NCBI GenBank assembly: GCA_017431185.1 | Contig: JAFRLP010000422.1 | Span: forward strand, 1-11,090 | Length of the DNA stretch: 11,090 nucleotides | Reading direction: 5' to 3' | Origin: Victivallales bacterium | GTDB taxonomy: Bacteria > Verrucomicrobiota > Lentisphaeria > Oligosphaerales > Oligosphaeraceae | Shown: positions 1 to 6,723 of the stretch, in pieces | How the letters are laid out: each line of letters opens with the position of its first letter | Numbering within the stretch: position 1 is the stretch's first letter | The notes under the pieces: model-generated | Seen by the model: only the letters and a program-made list of their open reading frames with translations | What the model was told of the DNA's origin: nothing | Database searches by the model: none | Program-made: the position numbers and the translations under genes

Positions 1-911
1 GGGCTGACTTCACCCAGGCTATAGCATCCCGTCGTGAAGAAGCGGCTCAGGATGTCATTCTCGTTGGTCGCCAAAACCAGCCGGGAGATTGGCGCGCCCA
101 TCCGCTTGGCCACGTAACCCGCGAAGATGTCCCCGAAATTCCCCGTGGGGACGGTCACCTGCACGGCTGCGGCCCCCGTGGCGTCCTGCACGCGGAAGGC
201 GCTCCAGAAGTAATAGACCACCTGGGCCAGGACCCGTGCCCAATTCACGGAATTCACCGCGCCCAGGCTGTATTTCCGCTTGAAGGGGATGTCATTGAAC
301 ACGGACTTGAGCACCCGCTGCCCGTCATCGAAAGTGCCTGTGACGGCAATGCAGTGGACATTGGAGTCCGCCACCGTGGTCATCTGCCGTTCCTGAAGGG
401 GGCTGACCCGTCCTTCGGGGAACATGATGAAGATATCGACTCCTGCCTTGCCGCGCACGCCGTGGATGGCCGCGCTGCCGGTGTCGCCGCTGGTGGCGCC
501 GAGGATGTTGAGCCGCCCGCCCGTGCGTTTGAGCTGGTGCTCGAAGAGATTGCCGAGGAATTGCAGGGCCACGTCCTTGAAGGCCAGGGTGGGACCGTGG
601 AAAAGTTCGGCGACATAGACGCCTCCCACGGGGACAACGGGGATGACCTCGGGGGTGTCGAAGGCGTCATAGCTGCGGTTGATGAGTGTGCGGAGGTCGG
701 ACTCCGCGATGGACTCGCCGACGAAGGGGCTCATCACCTCGTAGGCCAGGTCACGGTAGGAAAGTTTGCGCCAGGAGTCCAGTTGCGCGCTCACATCGGG
801 GATTTCGGCGGGCAGGAGGAGGCCCCCGTCGTCCGCCAGACCCATCATGACCGCCGCCGGAAAATCTACGGGGGAGACGCCCCCGCGTGTGCTGATGTAC
901 TGTGGTTTCAT
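1..911 (-). CDS. thrC: Threonine synthase, 3' end cut by the window edge
   Basis: Makes L-threonine from O-phosphohomoserine, a PLP-dependent last step of threonine synthesis in the cytosol. The visible 303 residues start MKPQYISTRG and include the PLP-lysine motif FHGPTLAFKD (about 104-113, Lys112), GATSGDTGSAA (138-148), NSVNWAR (220-226) and the Gly-rich GNFGD loop (257-261). These are all typical of the fold-type II threonine synthase family. The ATG at 909-911 places the N-terminal YISTRGG motif where the family has it. The C-terminal part lies beyond base 1, so the reading frame is partial but intact as far as visible. No strong Shine-Dalgarno is seen upstream. The gene follows the restriction endonuclease by 100 bp and probably has its own promoter. 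GC is clearly higher than in the restriction operon. Confidence 0.95.
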   Translation of the reverse strand, partial: MKPQYISTRGGVSPVDFPAAVMMGLADDGGLLLPAEIPDVSAQLDSWRKLSYRDLAYEVMSPFVGESIAESDLRTLINRSYDAFDTPEVIPVVPVGGVYVAELFHGPTLAFKDVALQFLGNLFEHQLKRTGGRLNILGATSGDTGSAAIHGVRGKAGVDIFIMFPEGRVSPLQERQMTTVADSNVHCIAVTGTFDDGQRVLKSVFNDIPFKRKYSLGAVNSVNWARVLAQVVYYFWSAFRVQDATGAAAVQVTVPTGNFGDIFAGYVAKRMGAPISRLVLATNENDILSRFFTTGCYSLGEVS

Positions 912-943
912 GCTCGATGGTTCAAGGTTGAATGAATGGACAT

Positions 944-972
944 AATGTAAGCCATTTCCGTCGTAATTCCAA
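944..972 (-). promoter_or_regulatory. Candidate sigma70-type promoter for thrC
   Basis: On the minus strand TTGGAA (complement of 967-972) and TACATT (complement of 944-949) are separated by exactly 17 bases. Each box matches the consensus at 4 of 6 positions. It lies 33 bases upstream of the thrC ATG in the 100-bp gap after the endonuclease stop. The spacing is good but the boxes are modest, so this is a suggestion only. Confidence 0.3.
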
Positions 973-1011
973 TCCATAAGTCAATAGAGGTATCAGTAAT
1001 TGAAGGATTGT

Positions 1012-2463
1012 TTAGACATCGTTTTTATGAATAGAGTCTCCTTCATTGAATATGTGGGAATTGACAAGATTCAAAACATAAGAGCGATTCAACCAGTAGC
1101 AATATTTCTTGGCTTTTCCGCCTTGGGGAGTTGCTGTTGTGTCTGCCGCGTTTTTCGCCTTGGGGCGAACATGGCAAACAGGATGTTCTGAGGATTTCAA
1201 AAAGTGATTGTAGTCTCCGATTCGCACCTTGTCACGTGTATCACGCCAAAATGCTTTTGTTGCTTCCATGTCCTTGTGTGGCATAGACCAGAAGAATATC
1301 TTTGCAAGTACGGAATCTTCAGGGGCGCCCCCCTGCGATTTGCGAAAGACAATGAACAGAAAACGTTTTGCGGCTATTGTCTCATACCAGTCCGAATCTT
1401 CCCATTCGTCCTCATCCACAATCTCACCATATTTAATTGACTGGAAAGACATGGCTTCCTTGAGAGTGCCATTATGTTCAAGGCGTATCGTTTTAAGTTG
1501 CAGGCCGGCTTTTTCAAATTCCGCAATGTGGCGTTCCTTCACTCCAAGGATTGCCCGACAAACGGAATATGAAACAGCCTTGGGACTTGAAGAAATCGGG
1601 GTCTTGAGTTTGTTGGCGATTTCAGCGACAGTCATTCCAATATACGGAAGAAAACGCCGCTTGACCAGTTGCTCGAATGTCTCGCCTTTTTTGTATTCTT
1701 GAATAGACTTGACGGCGTTGCCGAGTGCCGTTTTCCTCTTCCTTATTGCATTTTTCTGACTTGCTGTCATTTTAACCGCATCGAACATTTCGGGATAAGA
1801 AAGCGAATCCACGATTATGTGGTTCAGGTATGCAGACTTGATAGAGTATGCACGTTGGTCTGCGAGGACTCCTCCTTCTTTTTGCCTTTTTTTGTTTCCC
1901 CCTCCTTTGCTGCCCTTCACGCAAGCGGCAAGGTAGAGGGTGTCACCTTCTGACAATTCATGCGCAAGTCCCCTGGCAATCTTTTCATGAATGACATTCC
2001 AGTCATCCTTGAATATTTTAAGGTCATCCTCCGGAATTTTCCAAAGCCTGATGATTTTAAAAACAAAGTCCAGGTTGTCAACACCTGCAATGTGCAGGTA
2101 GAACATCAGAAGGAGCAATGCGTTTTTGCGAGTGAAACTGCTAGTCTCGAAATTCTTGTCGGATTCTTCAAGATAATTGATGATATTCAGGACAAGTCGT
2201 TCTTTGGAAACCATGCTTCCATCCTTGACCCTTTTCAGCGGTGTGCATTTCAATTCCACTCCCGCCTCTCTAAAATCCGCCTCATTTGTGCTGTTTATCT
2301 CATAGCCGAAATGGTAATGCTCAACACACTGCCCAAGTCCACCTTTCCCTGTGTTCAGCGGAGTTGCGGACGGATATAATTCATGTATCGATTTGCCAAG
2401 TAGTTTTCTTGCATGGTTGAGAATGCTTTCGGATGAGGTTTTGTCGTATGGCGTCTTTGACAT
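1012..2463 (-). CDS. Sau3AI/MutH-family type II restriction endonuclease (predicted GATC)
   Basis: Predicted homologue of Sau3AI, which cuts 5' of GATC; 483 aa, close to the usual length of about 490. The N-terminal catalytic domain has LLGKSIHELY (21-30) and GKGGLGQ (39-45), followed by ADFREAGVELK (62-72). This gives the D-x6-E-x-K metal-binding triad Asp63, Glu70 and Lys72, the same spacing as in MutH. The second half repeats the fold: FLPYIGMTVAEIANKL (271-286) and AEFEKAGLQLK (314-324). There the acidic pair has become Glu315 and Gln322, so this half should be catalytically dead, as described for the regulatory C-terminal domain of Sau3AI. The ATG at 2461-2463 is 3 bases after the cytosine methyltransferase stop, with a weak purine-rich AAAGAAAAG upstream. 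It is the last gene of the operon, and its GC of about 40% in sampled stretches is the lowest in the window. GATC specificity is inferred from the family and from local GATC scarcity. Confidence 0.9.
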   Translation of the reverse strand: MSKTPYDKTSSESILNHARKLLGKSIHELYPSATPLNTGKGGLGQCVEHYHFGYEINSTNEADFREAGVELKCTPLKRVKDGSMVSKERLVLNIINYLEESDKNFETSSFTRKNALLLLMFYLHIAGVDNLDFVFKIIRLWKIPEDDLKIFKDDWNVIHEKIARGLAHELSEGDTLYLAACVKGSKGGGNKKRQKEGGVLADQRAYSIKSAYLNHIIVDSLSYPEMFDAVKMTASQKNAIRKRKTALGNAVKSIQEYKKGETFEQLVKRRFLPYIGMTVAEIANKLKTPISSSPKAVSYSVCRAILGVKERHIAEFEKAGLQLKTIRLEHNGTLKEAMSFQSIKYGEIVDEDEWEDSDWYETIAAKRFLFIVFRKSQGGAPEDSVLAKIFFWSMPHKDMEATKAFWRDTRDKVRIGDYNHFLKSSEHPVCHVRPKAKNAADTTATPQGGKAKKYCYWLNRSYVLNLVNSHIFNEGDSIHKNDV

Positions 2464-2466
2464 TGT

Positions 2467-3948
2467 TCAAATCTTTTCTTTTAAGACAAGTGCTATTCTT
2501 TCCACAATGCCTGTGACGAGTGCATTGCCCATTAAAAATGCACGTTTGCCGTTTGACGCATTTTGCGTGTGATTGTCCGGGAACATATTCAGTCGTTCCA
2601 ACTCAAGGGGAATCAATCGGCGGTAGCGTCCGCTCGGTGTGAGGATGACATGCTTGAAACGCGAAGGCGACGCGCCTCCCTCGCCTGTGATGATAGTACG
2701 TGAGGGCTTGTCGAGGGGGTCGGGGAACGCCATGCCTCCTTCGGTGTAATGGTATTCAAAACCTTCTGGTGTTTTGCGCTTTTCGGATTTTGGCCCTTTT
2801 AAATATTTCCATTCTTCGAGTGCCTTGTCGTCTATGAAGAACTCTTCGGGGACTTCACGTTCGTCAACAACCAGTTGTCCAAGGGTGAGATGCGTTCCCT
2901 TGTAGAGCGGCGAGACATCCTGCGTCCAAACGTGTCTGGCCTGCATCAGTCCTGCATCCCTGAACGGACTTGTCTTTGATGCATCCTTGTTGAAGCTGTT
3001 CGTTATTTCCAGGAGTGTTCCTCTTATGTCGAATTGGGAAAGTGTCGTCCCATCCTTTGGTTTTGCGGCGAAAGCCTTTCCAATCACGCTGTTTGCAAGA
3101 ATCCAGTCGGCCTCCTTGCCTTTTGAGGCCAAGGCCTCGTTGGCGAGCGATGTTCCATCGCGGTAGGCGACAATGTAGGTGCGTTTCCTCCGCTGCGGCA
3201 TTCCGTAGTCAGCGGCATTTATGACTCGCCATTCGACCATGTAGCCTAAATCTGAAAGCGAGGCGAGGATAATTGCGAAATCTCGTCCTCTTTGCGAGGC
3301 TGGCGATTTTAAAAGGCGGTCGACATTTTCAAGGAAAAGATAAGGAGGGGGGCTCTCGCTGTCATGCAGGATACGGTGAATTTGCCACCATAGGATGCCT
3401 TTTTTCCCCTCAATGCCGCCGGAGTTCTTCAGTGTCGTCGCTACGGAATAATCCTGGCATGGGAAACCACCCACAAGCAAGTCTGCGTAGGGAATTTGCG
3501 AGACGGGGACAGTCGCAATGTCGCTGTTCGAATGTCCTGCGTTCCCAAAGCAATTTTGGTAAACGATGGATGCGTCCTGCCGTTTGGTTGTCGGTTCCCA
3601 TTGGTTGTTCCAAACAGTCATGAATCGGTTAGAAGCCCTTTCGAGTCCAATGCGAAAACCTCCCACGCCTGCAAAAAGCTCCACAACACGTATGGGAGAG
3701 GTTCTTGTGTGCATTGACGTATCGTGTAGTTGTGCGGCAACGGCTCGGCTGTATTCCGCAATCGGTGTGCATAAGTTTTGCTTTGGGTGGACAATACTGA
3801 CATTATTCTCCTCCATCCAAGCCAATCGCATCTCCGGCAAGTCCCAGAACGTCATCTGCTCCGCCGTCGAGTCGCAGACGTTCAGCGGTTTCGGCTGCAT
3901 CTCGGCGTCCGGGTAGTCTCTCGTTTTTTTGGGTCTCGGGTCTTTCAT
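2467..3948 (-). CDS. C5-cytosine DNA methyltransferase of the restriction operon
   Basis: Transfers methyl from SAM to C5 of cytosine, and should protect host sites from the downstream endonuclease. It has motif I VELFAGVGGF (89-98), motif IV GGFPCQDYS with catalytic Cys164, motif VI LENVDR (206-211), motif VIII QRRKR (252-256), a target-recognition region at about 265-415 containing SRTIITGEGG (416-425), and motif X GNALVTGIVERIA (474-486). All key residues are present over 493 aa. The catalytic core begins only near residue 86, which leaves a long N-terminal extension. Its first 39 residues are almost identical to those of the upstream adenine methyltransferase and come from a DNA direct repeat. 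The start ATG is one base after the upstream stop (TAG-G-ATG) with no clear Shine-Dalgarno, so translation is probably coupled. If the true start is internal (for example Met40 or Met45), the repeat would instead be untranslated spacer. Family partners suggest GATC as target. Confidence 0.93.
   Translation of the reverse strand: MKDPRPKKTRDYPDAEMQPKPLNVCDSTAEQMTFWDLPEMRLAWMEENNVSIVHPKQNLCTPIAEYSRAVAAQLHDTSMHTRTSPIRVVELFAGVGGFRIGLERASNRFMTVWNNQWEPTTKRQDASIVYQNCFGNAGHSNSDIATVPVSQIPYADLLVGGFPCQDYSVATTLKNSGGIEGKKGILWWQIHRILHDSESPPPYLFLENVDRLLKSPASQRGRDFAIILASLSDLGYMVEWRVINAADYGMPQRRKRTYIVAYRDGTSLANEALASKGKEADWILANSVIGKAFAAKPKDGTTLSQFDIRGTLLEITNSFNKDASKTSPFRDAGLMQARHVWTQDVSPLYKGTHLTLGQLVVDEREVPEEFFIDDKALEEWKYLKGPKSEKRKTPEGFEYHYTEGGMAFPDPLDKPSRTIITGEGGASPSRFKHVILTPSGRYRRLIPLELERLNMFPDNHTQNASNGKRAFLMGNALVTGIVERIALVLKEKI
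3831..3948. repeat. 118-bp direct repeat, copy 1 (5' end of the C5 methyltransferase gene)
   Basis: Matches 4885-5002 base for base except at 3867 (T here, C at 4921). It ends exactly at the ATG of the cytosine methyltransferase; the bases upstream of the two ATGs are unrelated. It encodes the first 39 residues, and the single mismatch changes Thr28 to Ala28 in the other copy. GC is about 58%, above the methyltransferase body around it and closer to the host genes. Confidence 0.98.
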
Positions 3949-3949
3949 C

Positions 3950-5002
3950 CTAGTAGTTTCTGATGAGCAGTTCGGTTATTTTTCCGCGTTTGTCGGCCTT
4001 TGAGTTGATTATCCGCATGGCGTCAACTCTCTGGATGTTGAAGCCGGAAAACAAATCGTCGAAGAAGTTGTCGCATTCGTTTGTGTTGTGGGGGTCGGAA
4101 TTTGAGAGAAGCCATTGGTTGCCGGCCTTTGCCAGCCGTTTGGTGAAATTTGCCAGTCGAATTTGCTGTTCGTCTCCAAATCCATGTTTTGAATAGGCCG
4201 TAAATGCGGATGTTTGCGTCAAAGGTCGATAAGGTGGGTCGAAATAAAAGAATGCCGCGGGAGAAATGAAATTCGCGACCCTCTCGAAATCGCCACACAG
4301 CACTTCGACTTTTTTCAGGGCTTCGCTGTCGGCTCGAATCGTTGCCTCGTCGCAGATGAGCGGATTCACCGCCTTCCCGAAAGGAACGTTATATTGTCCT
4401 TTGGAATTCACACGGTAGAGGCCATTGAAGCAGGTACGGTTGAGGAAGATGAATATAGCCGCCGTTTCAACCTTGTCCGCAGGGTGGGAGTTATAGCGGT
4501 CTCGCTTGTCAAGGAAAAGTCTCCTGCGTTTCTCTTCGCTTTTCAGTGCTCTATACTGTGCATGGAAATCTTTTAGGGCTGAAATCAGTTCTTCCGGACG
4601 CTCTTTTATGACGCGGTAGCAGGTGATGAGGTCGGTGTTGAGGTCGTTTATCACGGCCTTGCGGACATTGGGGTATTTGGAGAGGATGTGGAACAGCATC
4701 GCGCCGCCGCCGACGAAGGGTTCGACATAAACCAAATCCTTGCGCGTCGAGAAGTCGGAAGGAAGCATTCCGTCAAGTAGTTCAAGAAGCTGTCCTTTTC
4801 CACCTGCCCATTTGACGAAGGGTTTTGCCTGTCCCTGGGACTTTTTGGCGACCGTGCCCGGAACGGGAACGAAATCAAACCTCGTCTCCGGCAAGTCCCA
4901 GAACGTCATCTGCTCCGCCGCCGAGTCGCAGACGTTCAGCGGTTTCGGCTGCATCTCGGCGTCCGGGTAGTCTCTCGTTTTTTTGGGTCTCGGGTCTTTC
5001 AT
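3950..5002 (-). CDS. D12-class (Dam/DpnM-like) N6-adenine DNA methyltransferase
   Basis: Methylates adenine N6 in duplex DNA, with GATC as the likely target. The 350-aa protein has the SAM-binding FVKWAGGKGQL (62-72), VEPFVGGGAM (93-102), FLNRTCFNGLYRVN (186-199) and the catalytic DPPY (255-258). The C-terminus RIINSKADKRGK (330-341) resembles DpnII-type enzymes. Family members usually start almost directly at the KWAGGK motif, so the first 60 residues are an extension; residues 1-39 are shared with the next gene. This is the first gene of the restriction operon and its stop is one base from the next ATG. No clear Shine-Dalgarno precedes the ATG at 5000-5002 and no convincing promoter is visible in the 90 bp upstream. 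Sau3AI itself is not blocked by adenine methylation at GATC, so the protective value of this enzyme is uncertain. Confidence 0.93.
   Translation of the reverse strand: MKDPRPKKTRDYPDAEMQPKPLNVCDSAAEQMTFWDLPETRFDFVPVPGTVAKKSQGQAKPFVKWAGGKGQLLELLDGMLPSDFSTRKDLVYVEPFVGGGAMLFHILSKYPNVRKAVINDLNTDLITCYRVIKERPEELISALKDFHAQYRALKSEEKRRRLFLDKRDRYNSHPADKVETAAIFIFLNRTCFNGLYRVNSKGQYNVPFGKAVNPLICDEATIRADSEALKKVEVLCGDFERVANFISPAAFFYFDPPYRPLTQTSAFTAYSKHGFGDEQQIRLANFTKRLAKAGNQWLLSNSDPHNTNECDNFFDDLFSGFNIQRVDAMRIINSKADKRGKITELLIRNY
4885..5002. repeat. 118-bp direct repeat, copy 2 (5' end of the adenine methyltransferase gene)
   Basis: Second copy of the repeat at 3831-3948, offset by 1054 bp, with 117 of 118 identical bases. 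The repeats flank the adenine methyltransferase body in the same orientation. Both contain a run of seven A on the coding strand (4978-4984 here, 3924-3930 in copy 1) at codons 7 to 9. Confidence 0.98.
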
Positions 5003-5092
5003 GGACTGATATTGAAAATTGCCGTCGGCGCGATGCGGTTGGACTCGTGCCGCCAGTCGGGTACATCCCCGCGTTTCCCTGACACCCTTGGA

Positions 5093-5842
5093 CTACAGCC
5101 GTGTCCAGGCGAGTGGGGCGAGTTCTTTGGCGGACAAGTCGGGCAGGACGGCCTGGAGCCTGTCCAGGTCATCGCGCAGGTGGAACTCCGAGAGGGGCTT
5201 CCTGAATTCGTCGTGATGCGTGGGAATCAGATACCGGCATTTGACGGAACGCTGGAGGAGCTGGGGAAAGCCCTCCTTCCAGCGGCTGATGCCGCAGAGG
5301 CACACGTCGCACTCAATCGGCTGCGCGCTCTCCAGGAAATTGGCGGAGCCGACATTGAGGACGCGCAGACCGTCCGCCTGAATCAGGAAGGCGAAGACCT
5401 CCCCGCATCGCCAGTTGTCGGCCAGGGTCAGGCTTTCGCGTGGGGGAGGCGCGGCGTATCCGGGCGCCTCGTCCGTTTGGCCCATGTGGCGTGACTCCAG
5501 CGCTTGGACGGTGACCCCGCCGGGCATCTCCAGGGTGTCGCCATAATGGATTTCCCGCAGATTGCCTTCCTTCACCCCCATTGTGCGCATGATGTTGCAG
5601 GCTGTGCGGGAGGCGTACAGCACGGTGTCGGTTTTGGCGATGACCTGCGGCATGTCCGCCAGATGGTCCCAGTGCGCATGGGTCATGAGCATCCACTGCG
5701 GGCGTGATTGGATGTACTTGTCCACCTCCGCCGGTATGTTCAATTTCTCGCGGTCACGGCTGACATAGAGGTCAACCGCGAAATCCGTCCCGTTCGCGCA
5801 CCGGAATTCCAGGGCATTGATGCCATACCATTTGACTTCCAT
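5093..5842 (-). CDS. MBL-fold metal-dependent hydrolase, UlaG-like
   Basis: A 249-aa metallo-beta-lactamase-fold protein, short like the UlaG/YtnP-type metal-dependent hydrolases. The metal-binding THAHWDH motif is at 54-60 (His55, His57, Asp59, His60). A further His119 lies in ESRHMG, and the C-terminal PTHHDEF (207-213) supplies the last histidine. The strand that normally ends in the bridging Asp reads NVGSANF (163-169), so the usual bridging Asp is not obvious and one metal site may be altered. There is no signal peptide or membrane segment, so it is probably cytosolic. The start ATG is preceded by GGGAG at good spacing. It sits 29 bp after the WalJ-like gene and is likely the last gene of the kinase-lpxB cluster. 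Its substrate cannot be deduced; UlaG acts on L-ascorbate-6-phosphate but nothing here supports that substrate. Confidence 0.85.
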   Translation of the reverse strand: MEVKWYGINALEFRCANGTDFAVDLYVSRDREKLNIPAEVDKYIQSRPQWMLMTHAHWDHLADMPQVIAKTDTVLYASRTACNIMRTMGVKEGNLREIHYGDTLEMPGGVTVQALESRHMGQTDEAPGYAAPPPRESLTLADNWRCGEVFAFLIQADGLRVLNVGSANFLESAQPIECDVCLCGISRWKEGFPQLLQRSVKCRYLIPTHHDEFRKPLSEFHLRDDLDRLQAVLPDLSAKELAPLAWTRL

Positions 5843-5871
5843 GGATGTTCTCCCAAAGTTGGTGGTCTGTG

Positions 5872-6723
5872 TCAGCGTGCTTTCAGCCAGGCGGTGGCAA
5901 GCGGCGCGTCCTGCGAGGCCAGGGCGAGGTGGACATCCGTCCGCGAGAGATGCGCCAGAGCCTCCTGTCCGCTCCGCACGGCGATTTCAGGGGTGTTGCA
6001 TTCGCTGGACATGTGCGCCAGAATCACGTGTTGCGTGTTTTCCGTCACCGTGTGCTCCAGCAGCTGCGCGGAGGACTCGTTGCTGAGGTGCCCATGGCGT
6101 CCCATGATGCGCTGCTTGACGCTCCAGGGACGCGATGAGGCCGCCAGCATGTTCAGGTCGTGGTTGCTTTCGACGACCAGCGTCCCGCAGTCCCGCAATT
6201 CGTATTCCACTGTGGAGGAGACGTAGCCGACGTCGGTGGCCAGGGCCACCTTGACTCCCTGGCAATGGACGGCGAAAGCCACGGGGTCCTCGGCGTCATG
6301 GGGGATGCTGAAGGGGCAGACGCCAAAGGGGCCGATGTCGAACGAGCCGCCGGCCACAAAGGTGACGAACTGCCTCAGTTGGCTGTCGCGCGCCCGCAGG
6401 ATGCCGGCGCATTTGGTGGTGGCGTAAACGGGCGTGTCCAGTTTTTTGGCGCAGACCCGCAGCCCCCTGACGTGGTCCTCGTGCTCGTGGGTCACGAGAA
6501 TGGCGTGGAACCGCAACCCGTCCAGTCCTGCGTTGTGCAGCCGCGCCTGCAATTCTCGCGCGCTGAATCCCGCGTCAATCAGAATGGCCTCGCCACCGCA
6601 GTGGATGACGGTGGCGTTGCCTTTGCTGCCGCTGCCCAGGACGGTCACCCCGACGTAGTGTTCCGAGCGGAGCGCCTCTTCGGCAGGAGGAGGGGGGACG
6701 TTGGCGGAAATCCGGTCACTCAT
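5872..6723 (-). CDS. YycJ/WalJ-family MBL-fold hydrolase (putative exonuclease)
   Basis: Resembles the YycJ/WalJ (VicX) branch of the metallo-beta-lactamase fold, whose members are thought to be DNA exonucleases. Visible landmarks in the 283 aa are VLGSGSKGN (28-36), the metal ligands THEHEDH (78-84), SIPHDA with His142, ATDVGYVS (162-169), VESNHD (184-189), GHLSNE (211-216) and LAHMSSECNTPE (236-247). Together these are the characteristic set of that family. The first 24 residues precede the fold and may be an extension or a start called too early. Its ATG overlaps the lpxB stop by 8 bases, which suggests translational coupling. In Firmicutes the gene accompanies the WalRK two-component system, but no such genes are seen here, so no cell-wall role should be assumed. 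Confidence 0.87.
   Translation of the reverse strand: MSDRISANVPPPPAEEALRSEHYVGVTVLGSGSKGNATVIHCGGEAILIDAGFSARELQARLHNAGLDGLRFHAILVTHEHEDHVRGLRVCAKKLDTPVYATTKCAGILRARDSQLRQFVTFVAGGSFDIGPFGVCPFSIPHDAEDPVAFAVHCQGVKVALATDVGYVSSTVEYELRDCGTLVVESNHDLNMLAASSRPWSVKQRIMGRHGHLSNESSAQLLEHTVTENTQHVILAHMSSECNTPEIAVRSGQEALAHLSRTDVHLALASQDAPLATAWLKAR

Noticed and set aside
354..935. Plus-strand 193-codon frame opposite thrC
   Set aside because: The minus strand encodes an unmistakable threonine synthase with its PLP-lysine motif; the plus frame has no motif of its own.
5003..5092. Extra N-terminal coding or a promoter upstream of the adenine methyltransferase
   Set aside because: The in-frame codons upstream remain open but offer no start codon with a ribosome site, and no -35/-10 pair was convincing. 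The repeat also ends exactly at the ATG, which supports that start.
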